Assembly (NCBI RefSeq): GCF_000687555.1
Contig: NZ_JHWJ01000008.1
Location: forward strand, 124,001-188,000
Length of the DNA stretch: 64,000 bases
DNA from: [Clostridium] aerotolerans DSM 5434
Lineage (GTDB): Bacteria; Bacillota; Clostridia; Lachnospirales; Lachnospiraceae
Reading direction: 5' to 3'
The notes under the pieces were generated by a model. That model was not told where the DNA came from and did not search any database. It saw nothing but the letters and a program-made list of their open reading frames with translations. This document shows positions 17,362 to 26,772 of the stretch, piece after piece; position 1 is the first letter of the stretch; each line of letters opens with the position of its first letter. A program made the translations under genes and the position numbers.

Positions 17362-17535
17362 TGAAGTACCTCCACTTAATTTAATCCATTTATGTATGAT
17401 CTCTCTATCATAATAATTACTTTCATATCTTATCATATAATGTAATAAATGCGGTATTACTTGTAAGTTTTCCCTTCCTGAATCGACTCTATTTTACATG
17501 GTATGAATCCCACCAGATAGAGCTTTGCACATAAA

Positions 17536-17580
17536 AAATGCGTTTTGAACAGGCCATAACAGCCGTTCAAAACGCATTTT
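17536..17580. terminator. Bidirectional terminator downstream of glutamine synthetase
   Basis: A 15-bp near-perfect stem (AAATGCGTTTTGAAC paired with GTTCAAAACGCATTT) is flanked by A and T runs. It lies 16 bases past the glutamine synthetase stop. Confidence 0.85.
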
Positions 17581-17596
17581 ATATATATTTATTAGA

Positions 17597-19714
17597 TTAT
17601 ACTTCGAAAATAAGATCGCCGTAGCTTGGTAAGGGCCAAATATCTTTATCTACGATCATCTCAAGCTTATCAGCAGGTGCACGAAGAGCTGCCATAGCAG
17701 GAACTACCTCATCGTGGTATGCGGTTGCCTGCTCTTTGTTCTCTTTGATCGCTGAGCACTTATCTGTGATCTCTACCAGTGCGGATAAGGCTACCTTCAT
17801 ATCAGAAAGGTAAGCGCTCACTTCGATGAGAAGCTCTTCCTGTACGCTGGTGTCTGCATCAGGACATGCTGTCTTTATTTTTCCTAAGGAATCTGCCAGT
17901 ATGGTAGTGTATTTTACAACGGCAGGAATGAGCTGCTTTCCAGCCATATCAATCATGGTTCTAGCTTCGATGTTGATAGCCTTGGTATATGCTTCATATT
18001 CAATCTCAACACGAGACTCTAATTCAGCCTTTGTAAATACCTTGAATTCCTCAAACATCTTAACAGCAGCGTCTGTAGCAAGAGCCGGAATTGCATCGAT
18101 CATGGACTTTAAGTTTGGAAGTCCTCTCTTTTCTGCTTCTTCTACCCAGGTATCTGAATAACCGTTACCATTGAAGATAATTCTTCTGTGAGAGGCTAAC
18201 TGTAGCTTGATTAAATCATGAACTGCGGTATCAAAGTCTTCTGCCTTCTCAAGAATGTCTGCTGCTTCTTTAAATGCCTCTGCGGTAATGGTATTTAACA
18301 CTACGTTTGGAGAGGAAATAGAATCGGAGGAACCAACCATACGGAACTCAAACTTATTGCCTGTAAATGCAAATGGTGAAGTTCTGTTACGGTCTGTTGC
18401 ATCCTTAGATAAATCTGGTAAGGTTCTAACACCTGTCTTTAAGGTGCCGCCTGCCTTGGAGCGGGTTGCCTCTCCAGTGCTACAAAGCTGGTCAACGACG
18501 TCTTCTAACTGCTCGCCGATGAATACGGAGATGATAGCTGGAGGTGCCTCATTGGCTCCCAGTCTGTGATCATTTCCTACATCTGCTGCAGACTCACGAA
18601 GGAGGTCAGCGTGTTTGTCAACTGCCTTTAAGATACAGGACAATACCAGTAAGAACTGAATGTTCTCATGTGGTGTCTCGCCTGGATTTAATAAGTTGAT
18701 ACCGTCATCTGAGGTTAAGGACCAGTTGTTGTGCTTACCGGAACCATTCACGCCTGCAAATGGCTTCTCATGAAGAAGACAATTAAGTCCGTGACGTCCT
18801 GCTACCTTCTTTAAGGTTTCCATAACCAGCTGGTTATGATCTACGGCAACATTTGCCTGTTCAAAGATTGGTGCCAGCTCGTGCTGTGCAGGAGCTACCT
18901 CATTATGCTGTGTCTTTGCCGGTACGCCTAACTTCCAAAGCTCTTCATTCACTTCCTTCATGAAAGCAGCAATTCTTTCGCGAATGGCTCCGAAGTAATG
19001 ATCTTCCAGCTCCTGTCCTTTTGGAGGCATAGCACCGAATAAGGTACGGCCAGAGTAAATTAAATCTTTTCTCTGTAAATATTTATCGTGATCCACCAGG
19101 AAGTACTCCTGCTCCGGTCCAACGGAAGGGGTAACTCTCTTGGCTGTAGTATTTCCAAATAATCTTAAGATTCTTAAAGCCTGCTCATCAACAGCCTCCA
19201 TGGATCTTAAAAGAGGAGTCTTTTTATCAAGTGCTTCTCCTGTATAGGAACAGAAAGCAGTAGGTACGCAAAGGGTAACACCAATTGCATCTTCTCTTAA
19301 GAATGCAGGTGAAGTACAATCCCAGGCAGTATAGCCTCTGGCTTCGAAGGTTGCTCTAAGTCCTCCAGATGGGAATGAGGATGCATCCGGCTCTCCTTTT
19401 ACCAGTTCTTTTCCGGAGAATTCCATAATGACCTTTCCTTCGGAAGTCGGTGCAGAGATAAAGGAATCATGCTTTTCTGCAGTAATACCGGTAAGCGGCT
19501 GGAACCAATGGGTGTAGTGAGTGGCACCTCTCTCAATTGCCCAGTCCTTCATTGCATGTGCAACTACATCAGCAATGGAAGGATCTAACTCTGCGCCATC
19601 CTCAATCGTTTTCTTTAACTTCTTAAAAACGGACTTTGGTAAACGCTCTCTCATAACGGTTTCGTTAAATACATTCTTGCCAAACTTTTCGGCTACGTTC
19701 ACAACTTCACTCAT
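17597..19714 (-). CDS. glnN: Glutamine synthetase type III
   Basis: A 705-residue enzyme making glutamine from glutamate, ammonia and ATP. The length and the N-terminal region with [15 protein letters not shown] and EKHDSF identify the GSIII class found in Bacteroidetes and Clostridia, in contrast to the roughly 450-residue type [11 protein letters not shown] and [20 protein letters not shown] hold the glutamate and ATP binding residues. AGAGGATGGAG precedes the ATG. A 7-bp inverted repeat, ACTTAAT-AAA-ATTAAGT at 19744-19760, sits about 30 bases upstream and could be an operator. Confidence 0.95.
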   Translation of the reverse strand: MSEVVNVAEKFGKNVFNETVMRERLPKSVFKKLKKTIEDGAELDPSIADVVAHAMKDWAIERGATHYTHWFQPLTGITAEKHDSFISAPTSEGKVIMEFSGKELVKGEPDASSFPSGGLRATFEARGYTAWDCTSPAFLREDAIGVTLCVPTAFCSYTGEALDKKTPLLRSMEAVDEQALRILRLFGNTTAKRVTPSVGPEQEYFLVDHDKYLQRKDLIYSGRTLFGAMPPKGQELEDHYFGAIRERIAAFMKEVNEELWKLGVPAKTQHNEVAPAQHELAPIFEQANVAVDHNQLVMETLKKVAGRHGLNCLLHEKPFAGVNGSGKHNNWSLTSDDGINLLNPGETPHENIQFLLVLSCILKAVDKHADLLRESAADVGNDHRLGANEAPPAIISVFIGEQLEDVVDQLCSTGEATRSKAGGTLKTGVRTLPDLSKDATDRNRTSPFAFTGNKFEFRMVGSSDSISSPNVVLNTITAEAFKEAADILEKAEDFDTAVHDLIKLQLASHRRIIFNGNGYSDTWVEEAEKRGLPNLKSMIDAIPALATDAAVKMFEEFKVFTKAELESRVEIEYEAYTKAINIEARTMIDMAGKQLIPAVVKYTTILADSLGKIKTACPDADTSVQEELLIEVSAYLSDMKVALSALVEITDKCSAIKENKEQATAYHDEVVPAMAALRAPADKLEMIVDKDIWPLPSYGDLIFEV

Positions 19715-19743
19715 AAATTCTCCATCCTCTCATATGAATTACC

Positions 19744-19760
19744 ACTTAATAAAATTAAGT
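19744..19760. promoter_or_regulatory. Inverted repeat upstream of glutamine synthetase
   Basis: ACTTAAT and ATTAAGT are perfect inverted repeats with a three-base spacer, 30 to 46 bases before the glutamine synthetase start codon. The position suits a transcription regulator. It does not match the GlnR consensus TGTNAN7TNACA. Confidence 0.35.
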
Positions 19761-19801
19761 CAGTTCGCCCTTTTTTAGTCTCCTCAATAACTGAATATGC
19801 A

Positions 19802-19843
19802 TAAAAAACAGAAAAGGCGCCCTCCCTTTGCAAGGAGAACGCC
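19802..19843 (-). terminator. Terminator of the aldolase gene
   Basis: On the minus strand a GGCG-rich stem (19843-19816), partly held by G-T pairs, is followed by TTTTCTGTTTTTT. It lies 76 bases past the aldolase stop. Confidence 0.7.
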
Positions 19844-19918
19844 ATCGTTCTTAATTAAAATAAATCATTTTCCTAAAAAAATCAAGTACTTTTTCAATTA
19901 TTTTTGAATTAAAAACAA

Positions 19919-20782
19919 TTATGCTTTTCCAACAGAACCAAATAATTCCATCTTCTCTTTTACAGTACCCTTAATTGCCTCTACACCTGGAGCAAGAAGT
20001 TTTCTTGGGTCAAAGCCCTTGCCTTCTAAATCCTTACCTGCTTCGATGTACTTACGGGTTGCCTCAGCAAAGGTAAGCTGGCACTCTGTATTAACGTTGA
20101 TCTTTGCAACGCCAAGGCTGATGGCTTTCTTGATCTGATCTTCCGGAATGCCTGTACCACCGTGAAGAACTAAAGGCATATCGCCTACTTTGTCTTTAAT
20201 TGCTGCTAAAGTATCAAAGCTTAAACCAGCCCAGTTTGCCGGATATTTTCCGTGAATATTTCCGATTCCTGCTGCCAGCATAGTCACGCCTAAATCAGCT
20301 ACCTGCTTGCACTCGTCTGGATCTGCACACTCACCCATACCAACAACGCCGTCTTCTTCTCCGCCAATAGAACCAACCTCAGCCTCGATAGACATTCCCT
20401 TTTCTGCACAAACCTTTACAAGCTCAGTTGTCTTTTCAACATTCTCAGCAATTGGGTAGTGGGAACCATCGAACATGATGGAAGAAAAACCTGCTTCGAT
20501 ACATTTATAACATCCTTCATAGGAGCCGTGATCTAAATGAAGTGCTACCGGAACTGTAATCTTCATCTCTTCGATCATCGCTTTTACCATAGAAGCTACT
20601 GTTTTATAACCAGTCATATATTTTCCAGCACCTTCGGAAACACCGAGGATAACTGGGGATTTTAACTCCTCTGCTGTCTGCAGAACTGCCTTTGTCCACT
20701 CAAGGTTGTTGATGTTGAACTGTCCGACTGCATACTTTCCGTCTCTTGCCTTTTCAAGCATCTCTTTCGCTGAAACTAACAT
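19919..20782 (-). CDS. fba: Class II fructose-1,6-bisphosphate aldolase
   Basis: A 287-residue zinc enzyme of glycolysis and gluconeogenesis, splitting fructose-1,6-bisphosphate into two triose phosphates. HLDHGSYEGCYK contains the catalytic Asp and a zinc His. IHGKYP and VLHGGTGIPEDQI supply further zinc His ligands and phosphate-binding glycines. GGAGGTTCGAGAT precedes the ATG at 20782; an ATG 15 bases earlier overlaps this ribosome site and is less likely. Promoter and terminator both fit a single-gene unit. Confidence 0.95.
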   Translation of the reverse strand: MLVSAKEMLEKARDGKYAVGQFNINNLEWTKAVLQTAEELKSPVILGVSEGAGKYMTGYKTVASMVKAMIEEMKITVPVALHLDHGSYEGCYKCIEAGFSSIMFDGSHYPIAENVEKTTELVKVCAEKGMSIEAEVGSIGGEEDGVVGMGECADPDECKQVADLGVTMLAAGIGNIHGKYPANWAGLSFDTLAAIKDKVGDMPLVLHGGTGIPEDQIKKAISLGVAKINVNTECQLTFAEATRKYIEAGKDLEGKGFDPRKLLAPGVEAIKGTVKEKMELFGSVGKA

Positions 20783-20820
20783 ATCTCGAACCTCCATCTA
20801 TTTTTAGTTTTTATTTATTC

Positions 20821-20849
20821 ATTATATACCATTTTGTCCTATTTGGAAA
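20821..20849 (-). promoter_or_regulatory. Predicted promoter of fba
   Basis: On the minus strand TTTCCA (20849-20844), a 17-base spacer and TATAAT (20826-20821) lie 39 bases before the aldolase start. Confidence 0.5.
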
Positions 20850-20893
20850 GTTTATTTTAAAAAAGATTGTTTTTTTTATAACAAAGTTACATT

Positions 20894-20922
20894 TTGCTTT
20901 CATACGGTCATTGCTTTATAAT
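20894..20922 (+). promoter_or_regulatory. Predicted promoter of the MATE gene
   Basis: TTGCTT (20894-20899), a 17-base spacer and TATAAT (20917-20922) lie 35 bases before the MATE start codon. It is back to back with the fba promoter. Confidence 0.65.
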
Positions 20923-20956
20923 GGTATTAGAATAAATACAACATGGGAGAAATGTT

Positions 20957-22312
20957 ATGAATCAGAAGACAGAAGAAGATAGGAACCTGTTTACCAGAAA
21001 ACAACTGAGAAAGCTGATTTTCCCCCTGGTCATCGAGCAGTTTTTGGCCGTTGCCATGGGTATGACGGATACCCTTATGGTGGCAGTCATCGGAGAAGCT
21101 GCCGTATCAGGCGTATCCATTGTTGACACCATTAACATTCTTTTGATCGGTCTCTTTGGTGCCATGGCAGCCGGCGGATCAGTTGTCGCAGCCCAGTACA
21201 TTGGACGAAAGGATGAAAAGAACGTTGCAAAAGCTGCCGGACAGCTTTTTCTGGCCGTGGGAGGACTTTCTCTCATCCTTATGGCAATCGCCCTGATATT
21301 CAACGAGCCGCTTTTGCGCCTTGTCTATGGAAACATCAGTCAGGATGTTATGGATAATGCAAAGGTCTATTTTTTCCTGTCCGCCTTGTCTTACCCGTTC
21401 CTTGCCTTTTATAACAGTTCAGCCGCGCTTTTCCGCTCCGTAGGCAATTCCGGAGTATCCATGCGGGTATCTCTCATTGCCAATGTAATGAATATCGTGG
21501 GTAACTTTATCTTTATCTTTGGACTCCATATGGGTGTGGCAGGATCCGGAATCTCCACCCTGATTTCAAGAATTTTCTGTGCTGTTATCATGCTGGTTCT
21601 GTTAAAAAGGCATGCAGGATTAAGCGTTGACTTCACCCTTAAGGTGGATAAGGGAATGCTTCGAAGAATTCTTAATATCGGTGTACCAAATGGTGTGGAA
21701 AACAGTATCTTCCAGCTTGGAAAACTGCTTTTATCAAGCCTGATCTCCAGCTTTGGTACCGTTGCCATCGCCGCCAATGCAGTAGCAAGTACTATCTGCG
21801 GTCTGGAGACCATTCCCGCGACTGCCATCGGCATTGCCATGGTCACTGTGGTCGGACAGTGCGTGGGAGCCAGAGAGCTGGATCAGGCAAAGAAATATAT
21901 GGGCAGACTGTTAAAAATCGCTTATCTCTGTCTCATCGTATTAAATCTCTCGATTATTCCATTTTTAAACGGAATAACGGCGCTGTTCCAGCTTTCCCCG
22001 GAAACCAGCGCCTTAGCGGTAAAACTTATGCTCTATCACAGCATCTGCTGCATGTTGATTCATCCACTGGCCTTTTGCCTCACAAACGGCCTGCGTGCCG
22101 CTGGAGACGTCCGCTTTACCATGGTGGTATCCATCTGCTCCATGTGGATCTGCCGTATCGTTCTTGCTTATTTCCTAAGCCTTCACCTTGGGCTTGGACT
22201 CATGGGCATCTGGATCGCCATGACCATCGACTGGCTGGTCCGCGCCATCTTCTTCTCCAGCCGTGTGCTGGGAGGAAAATGGAAGCGGTTCGCCCTTCGT
22301 TCTCTGAATTAA
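20957..22312 (+). CDS. MATE-family efflux transporter
   Basis: A 451-residue inner-membrane protein with 12 predicted helices in two similar halves. It would export drugs or metabolites by sodium or proton antiport. The start of the membrane part (IFPLVIEQFLAVAMGMTDTL) and the GVPNGVENSIFQLGKLL segment at the beginning of the second half are typical. GGGAG lies before the ATG. Its stop shares four bases with the stop of the convergent threonine synthase gene. The substrate is unknown. Confidence 0.92.
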   Translation: MNQKTEEDRNLFTRKQLRKLIFPLVIEQFLAVAMGMTDTLMVAVIGEAAVSGVSIVDTINILLIGLFGAMAAGGSVVAAQYIGRKDEKNVAKAAGQLFLAVGGLSLILMAIALIFNEPLLRLVYGNISQDVMDNAKVYFFLSALSYPFLAFYNSSAALFRSVGNSGVSMRVSLIANVMNIVGNFIFIFGLHMGVAGSGISTLISRIFCAVIMLVLLKRHAGLSVDFTLKVDKGMLRRILNIGVPNGVENSIFQLGKLLLSSLISSFGTVAIAANAVASTICGLETIPATAIGIAMVTVVGQCVGARELDQAKKYMGRLLKIAYLCLIVLNLSIIPFLNGITALFQLSPETSALAVKLMLYHSICCMLIHPLAFCLTNGLRAAGDVRFTMVVSICSMWICRIVLAYFLSLHLGLGLMGIWIAMTIDWLVRAIFFSSRVLGGKWKRFALRSLN

Positions 22313-23793
22313 TTTAAAAATCCTAAAACAGCTTCTTTCATCTGATCCGCATCGCAAACCGTGGTATGACGTACCTCGGCGGTGCGGATTTCTTCTACTG
22401 CCTGAGGAATCGCTATCCCGGATACTTGGGAGAGGTGGTCAATAATCTCAAACTCATCCTTTGTTTCCTGATCTCCTTCTATTGCTTCCAATACACTTCT
22501 TGAAAACTTATATGGACTGGCAGTTGAGACGATAACAGTTTTTGTATCATCCTTTGCCTCTTCTTTATAACTATTGTATACCGTCGAGGCGACTCCAGTA
22601 TGGGTATCGATTAAGTAGCCGGTATCTTCAAACAGCTTTTTAATAGCAGCTTTATTTTCAGCTTCTGACGCAAAGCCTCCTACAAAGCCCTTCATCACAT
22701 CTCTCATCTCACTTGTTACAGAATAACTGCCGCTTTCCCCCAGAGCCTTCATAAGGTCTGCATTGGCTGTAGCGTCACAGCCTGCACTTAAGTAAATGAG
22801 TCTCTCTAAATTGCTGGAAATCAAGATATCCATGGAGGGAGAGGTGGTCAGTATAAAATCCCGGTTTCTGTCATAAGTTCCTGTCTGGAAAAAATCAAAG
22901 AGAACTTTATTTTCATTGGACGCACAGATTAAGGTCTTAATGGGTGTTCCCATGACCTTTGCAAAATAAGCCGCCAGAATGTTTCCGAAGTTACCGGTTG
23001 GCACGGTTACATTGATTTCTTCCCCTTCTTTAATCTCTTCATTTAAAAGAAGCTTTGCATAGGCATAGACATAGTAAACGATCTGGGGAACCAGTCTTCC
23101 GATGTTAATGGAATTGGCAGAGGAAAGCTGATATCCTTTTTCTTCCAGAAGCTTTGCAAACTCTTTGTCATTAAAGATATTCTTTACTCCTGTCTGGGCA
23201 TCGTCAAAGTTTCCGTGAATGGCAGCCACATGGGTATTCTCCCCTTTTTGTGTCACCATCTGCAGTTCCTGTACCGGACTTACTCCATCCTTTGGATAGA
23301 ACACAATAATCTCAGTTCCTTCCACATCGGCAAAGCCTGCCATGGCCGCCTTCCCTGTATCGCCGGAGGTAGCGGTAAGAATTACGATTTTGTTTTTTAC
23401 CTCATTTTTTTTCGCAGCGGTAGTCATCAGATGGGGCAGGATAGAAAGTGCCATATCCTTAAATGCAATGGTACTTCCATGATATAATTCCAGATAATAA
23501 GCACCATCTGCTTTGGATAGAGGTGCAATCTCTTCCGTATCAAATTTGCTGTCATAAGCCTGATTGATGCAGCTTTTTAATTCGGCTTCGGTAAAATCCG
23601 TAAGGAACAGCTTCATTACTTCATAGGCTGTTTCCTGGTATGTCATGAGGGAAAGCTCCTTCATGGATCTGTCAAGCTTCGGAATAAAGCTTGGCATAAA
23701 TAAGCCGCCGTCTGCTGCCAGCCCTTTTAAAATTGCCTGGGAAGCCGTTACACCAGCCTCGCCGCCCCGGGTACTTTGATAGGATAATTCCAT
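22309..23793 (-). CDS. thrC: Threonine synthase
   Basis: A 494-residue PLP enzyme converting O-phosphohomoserine to threonine. The N-terminus SYQSTRGGEAGVTASQAIL is diagnostic, and HGSTIAFKDMAL holds the PLP lysine (Lys112). TATSGDTGKAAMAGF is the phosphate-binding region. The size puts it in the longer E. coli-like class. The ATG at 23793 has AGGAAAGGA upstream; a longer frame reaching 24105 is non-coding leader. Promoter TTGCGC-17-TACAAT lies just upstream, and twin palindromes lie further out. No terminator separates it from the convergent MATE gene. Confidence 0.95.
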   Translation of the reverse strand: MELSYQSTRGGEAGVTASQAILKGLAADGGLFMPSFIPKLDRSMKELSLMTYQETAYEVMKLFLTDFTEAELKSCINQAYDSKFDTEEIAPLSKADGAYYLELYHGSTIAFKDMALSILPHLMTTAAKKNEVKNKIVILTATSGDTGKAAMAGFADVEGTEIIVFYPKDGVSPVQELQMVTQKGENTHVAAIHGNFDDAQTGVKNIFNDKEFAKLLEEKGYQLSSANSINIGRLVPQIVYYVYAYAKLLLNEEIKEGEEINVTVPTGNFGNILAAYFAKVMGTPIKTLICASNENKVLFDFFQTGTYDRNRDFILTTSPSMDILISSNLERLIYLSAGCDATANADLMKALGESGSYSVTSEMRDVMKGFVGGFASEAENKAAIKKLFEDTGYLIDTHTGVASTVYNSYKEEAKDDTKTVIVSTASPYKFSRSVLEAIEGDQETKDEFEIIDHLSQVSGIAIPQAVEEIRTAEVRHTTVCDADQMKEAVLGFLN

Positions 23794-23851
23794 AGTATCT
23801 GATTCCTTTCCTGCTTTGTCATAATTTAGAGTGGATAAAAACCTTGCCAGC

Positions 23852-23880
23852 ATTGTAGCACACTTTATGAAATGGCGCAA
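23852..23880 (-). promoter_or_regulatory. Predicted thrC promoter
   Basis: On the minus strand TTGCGC (23880-23875) and TACAAT (23857-23852) have a 17-base spacer. Transcription would begin about 50 bases before the start codon. Confidence 0.6.
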
Positions 23881-23899
23881 GCAAAAAGTATTCTTTATG

Positions 23900-23934
23900 C
23901 GGACATATGTATTTGTTGCAAAGACATATGTCCG
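23900..23934. promoter_or_regulatory. Paired palindromes in the thrC/sfsA divergent region
   Basis: A perfect 11-bp inverted repeat, CGGACATATGT (23900-23910) and ACATATGTCCG (23924-23934), has a 13-base spacer. Each arm contains the 8-bp palindrome ACATATGT, and the two palindrome centres are exactly 21 bp apart, two helical turns. The element lies 20 bases upstream of the thrC -35 and just upstream of a weak sfsA promoter (TTTCCA-17-TAAGAT, 23938-23966). This geometry suits a dimer-of-dimers regulator. The regulator is unknown. Confidence 0.5.
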
Positions 23935-24001
23935 AGCTTTCCATTTGCCCCTTTCTATGGTAAGATACTCCCATGGATACAGAAAGGATGAACTTATTTT
24001 T

Positions 24002-24772
24002 ATGAAATATGAACATATGCAGAAGGGTATTTTCCTTAGCCGTCCCAACCGTTTTATTGCCAATGTTTTAATATCTAATAAGAACGGACAGGAAGAAACT
24101 GTCATCTGCCATGTAAAAAATACAGGACGCTGCAGGGAGCTGTTGATTCCTGGAGTGACCGTGTTAGTCCAGTTTCACCCGGAAGCTGCCCTCCTTGGAA
24201 GAAAAACTCAGTATTCCTTAATTGGAGTATGGAAGGAGCGGGAAGACGGTCCACTTCTTATTAATATGGATTCCCAGGCACCAAACCAGGCAGCTTATGA
24301 ATGGCTTTTGTCTGGAAATGCTTCTCTTCCTTATGGTAAAGAAAATATTGAGACAGCCAAATTGGTTGAAGGGTTACAAAATGTAAAACGGGAGGTCACA
24401 TACGGACAGTCCCGGTTTGATCTTGCTTTTCAATCTGCTAATCCTGAGTTCTCCGCATTTATGGAGGTAAAAGGGGTGACTTTAGAGGAAGATGGCCTTG
24501 CCATGTTTCCCGACGCACCGACTCTTAGAGGTGTAAAACATGTGGAGGAGCTGGTAAAGGCACGTAAAGCAGGTTATGAAGCTTATATTCTTTTTGTCAT
24601 ACAGATGAAAGAAATGACAGGCTTTGAACCAAACAGAAAGACTCACCCGGAATTTGCCAAGGCTTTACTGGAGGCAAAACGGGGAGGTGTTCATATACTT
24701 GCTTACGACTGCATTGTAACAGATACCTCTATGACACTGGATAAACCGGTTCCTGTTTTATTAGATGAATAA
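24002..24772 (+). CDS. sfsA: SfsA family protein (sugar fermentation stimulation protein; DNA-binding/nuclease-like)
   Basis: A 256-residue SfsA protein. Conserved stretches are LSRPNRFIANVLI near the N-terminus, CHVKNTGRCRELLIPG, YGQSRFDLAF, FMEVKGVTLEEDGLAMFPDAPTLRG (shown here as consecutive parts EVKGVTLE and FPDAPTLRG) and a C-terminal acidic end. Family members bind DNA and are annotated as DNA/RNA nucleases; the ExK and Asp residues fit a PD-(D/E)XK-like core. I use the ATG at 24002 with AAAGGATG about 11 bases upstream. The N-terminus extends further only into the divergent promoter region. Confidence 0.88.
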   Translation: MKYEHMQKGIFLSRPNRFIANVLISNKNGQEETVICHVKNTGRCRELLIPGVTVLVQFHPEAALLGRKTQYSLIGVWKEREDGPLLINMDSQAPNQAAYEWLLSGNASLPYGKENIETAKLVEGLQNVKREVTYGQSRFDLAFQSANPEFSAFMEVKGVTLEEDGLAMFPDAPTLRGVKHVEELVKARKAGYEAYILFVIQMKEMTGFEPNRKTHPEFAKALLEAKRGGVHILAYDCIVTDTSMTLDKPVPVLLDE

Positions 24773-24775
24773 ACA

Positions 24776-24815
24776 AAAAGTCTGGCTAAGGATCACTCCT
24801 TCTCCAGACTTTTTT
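24776..24815. terminator. Bidirectional terminator
   Basis: AAAAGTCTGG (24776-24785) pairs with CCAGACTTTT (24804-24813) and runs into further Ts. It ends sfsA and probably also the convergent TPM-domain operon. Confidence 0.8.
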
Positions 24816-24826
24816 ATGGTACGTTT

Positions 24827-25711
24827 TTAAAACTTACGGCCCCCGCCTCCCATGGTCCGCCCGGAGGAGGAATGAGTGGTGCTTCTTCCAGAAAAACCAC
24901 CGCCGGAGCTGCCACCTGAGTTTCCTCCGTTATTTCTTGGTATGATAACATGGGTCACCGTCTTATTAATGAGATTATCGGTCTGCTGGGAATAGCGGAA
25001 CTGGCTGGCGCCTCGGTAAGCCTTTAAATAATTCCCTGACCGATTTCTCTCCTTTTTCATGGAATACTGCCCAGACACCGTAAGACAGGCAGTTGCCCCG
25101 GCAAAAAGTGCAATTCCCAAAGCTGCTGCCGCTTCATACCAGCGGATGCTTCTGTAAATACTGATTTCTCCCGTTTCCTTGTCATAATTATACTGACCTC
25201 CAGGAATTCCCGCCCGGTAATACTTCATAACTCCATCTAAAAAGGCCTGGGCACTGGAAGCATATTCCCCCTGACTGGCACTCTCATAAGAGCTGTCTAA
25301 AATGGCATTCCAGCGCTGATCCGTTAAAAAACGGTTCATCTTACCCACTGGGAGAATGTACATTTCCCGGTTATCCATATCTATTAAAAACAGAACACCT
25401 CTGTAATCAGAGCCAACACCGTAAGATCCATTGATATAATAATCCTCGGCATACTGCTTTGCTGACTTACCATTCGTATCACTTGCGGTCACGATTAAAA
25501 CATCCATGTTCATTTCTTTTTTCATGGATGTGATCTGGGACTGAAAGCTATCGATTTCTTCTCTGGTAAAAAGCCCTGCATCATCAAAGACCCGCGTTTC
25601 ATCCCCAAGGGAATTAATGGCCATAAAGCATGAGGAAAATAAGAGAAAAACTACAATAAAAAGGGCTGTTGGCATCCCTTTTCTCATCCACTTCCATGTT
25701 ACATTCATCAT
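24827..25711 (-). CDS. TPM-domain membrane protein (YdjH-like)
   Basis: A 294-residue protein with an N-terminal signal or anchor (about 12-32), a TPM domain (about 40-165; TRVFDDAGLFTREEIDSF, then MDVLIVTASDTNGKSA and LFLIDMDNREMYI), a second membrane helix near 190-212 and a Gly/Ser-rich tail ending GGGGRKF. The TPM domain should face outside. In Bacillus subtilis the TPM protein YdjH works with YdjG to bring the SPFH protein YdjI to the membrane; the same three types are consecutive here. Its ATG overlaps the stop of the zinc-ribbon gene (ATGA), so translation is coupled. Confidence 0.82.
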   Translation of the reverse strand: MMNVTWKWMRKGMPTALFIVVFLLFSSCFMAINSLGDETRVFDDAGLFTREEIDSFQSQITSMKKEMNMDVLIVTASDTNGKSAKQYAEDYYINGSYGVGSDYRGVLFLIDMDNREMYILPVGKMNRFLTDQRWNAILDSSYESASQGEYASSAQAFLDGVMKYYRAGIPGGQYNYDKETGEISIYRSIRWYEAAAALGIALFAGATACLTVSGQYSMKKERNRSGNYLKAYRGASQFRYSQQTDNLINKTVTHVIIPRNNGGNSGGSSGGGFSGRSTTHSSSGRTMGGGGRKF

Positions 25712-26772
25712 ATGAAATACCCCACGATCAGCATAGCAGCAAGCACCGGAATGAAGATCTCTAAAAACAGAAGGAGAAGCTTTCCTTTATCCACCGGCAG
25801 CTTTCCACAGACCTTTCCGGTCTGCCCGTTTATGGTAAAATAATACATTGCATTCTTTGCCCGGTCAAAATAAGTAAGAGCCCATACGGGAAGGAGCGCG
25901 TATTGCCATTGCTCCTCTGTGAAATCAAAGGATTCATCCTGCACCCTCAAAGTATCATAGGAAGTTATGCTGTTTTTTAAGGAGTCTCTGGCAAAGGACC
26001 GTACCTCATCTTTCACTTCACTGGAAAAATCAGTCTCTCCCATATCTCTTCGCTCTGCAACAAAGCCTGATAAGTACCCCATGGTAAATGGCTTCATGAC
26101 ATCGGTATCAAAAGGAAACACTCCTTCTGTCAGCTCTTTGCTGGCCTTTTTTAATGCATTTCGGGGTACGTATTTTATGGGCATAAGCCCCTCTCTTTTT
26201 ACTTCATAGGTCTGTGTTTCCGTATACCTGTAATTTCCGCTGACCCAGATGCGCAGGCGGTCTGCCCTGGCTGTTAACCGTCCATTGACCCGGCAGCTGT
26301 AAAGAAGATAAGGGAAATATACGCCGGAGATCTTTTCGATCTGATCTTCACTGTAAAATGCCTTTGGCGTAAATCTCTTTTTCTTCATCCAGCTTCGAAA
26401 CATCTCCACTGCCTTTTCCTTTTCAATAGAAAAAGGAATGACATAATCCGGATGGTATTCACCGGAAAGACGGCCGGTCAGAATGACCGGATTGTGACAA
26501 TAGTAGCAGAAGGTTGCTGCGGTAGTCTCATCGGTCACTACCTCCGCTCCGCAGCTGGGGCAGGAATAAAGGACCGGCTCTCCCGGGTTTTCTCCGGCTC
26601 GTTCTGCCTGGTTCTCCTCTTCCTTTGCCGCTTCCTTTGCCTTTTCTTCTTCCTTTGCTTCCTGCTCCGTAAATTCTGAAAGGCAATATTCACAGGCATA
26701 CGTTTGAAGCTTGGGATTAAATTTTAAGGGGCCGCCGCAGTTCGGGCAATGATAGGTTATGATACCGCTCAT
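25708..26772 (-). CDS. Double zinc-ribbon membrane protein (YdjG-like)
   Basis: About 354 residues. Two treble-clef zinc ribbons are visible: CPNCGGPLKF with CEYCLSEF, and CPSCGAEVV with CYYCHNPV, separated by a charged helical linker rich in Glu, Lys and Ala. A middle domain of unknown fold follows, and one membrane helix closes the C-terminus (LLLLFLEIFIPVLAAMLIVG). The ATG at 26772 overlaps the stop of the SPFH gene by four bases; a GTG at 26790 is the alternative. It is probably the membrane link between the SPFH protein and the TPM protein, by analogy to YdjG. Confidence 0.82.
   Translation of the reverse strand: MSGIITYHCPNCGGPLKFNPKLQTYACEYCLSEFTEQEAKEEEKAKEAAKEEENQAERAGENPGEPVLYSCPSCGAEVVTDETTAATFCYYCHNPVILTGRLSGEYHPDYVIPFSIEKEKAVEMFRSWMKKKRFTPKAFYSEDQIEKISGVYFPYLLYSCRVNGRLTARADRLRIWVSGNYRYTETQTYEVKREGLMPIKYVPRNALKKASKELTEGVFPFDTDVMKPFTMGYLSGFVAERRDMGETDFSSEVKDEVRSFARDSLKNSITSYDTLRVQDESFDFTEEQWQYALLPVWALTYFDRAKNAMYYFTINGQTGKVCGKLPVDKGKLLLLFLEIFIPVLAAMLIVGYFI

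Noticed and set aside
23794-24001. T-box or threonine attenuator upstream of thrC
   Set aside because: No T-box TGGNACCGCG sequence, no leader peptide rich in Thr codons and no terminator hairpin between promoter and start.
23794-24105. N-terminal extension of threonine synthase by 104 residues
   Set aside because: The extension covers the promoter and twin palindromes, and the known ThrC N-terminus begins at the ATG at 23793.
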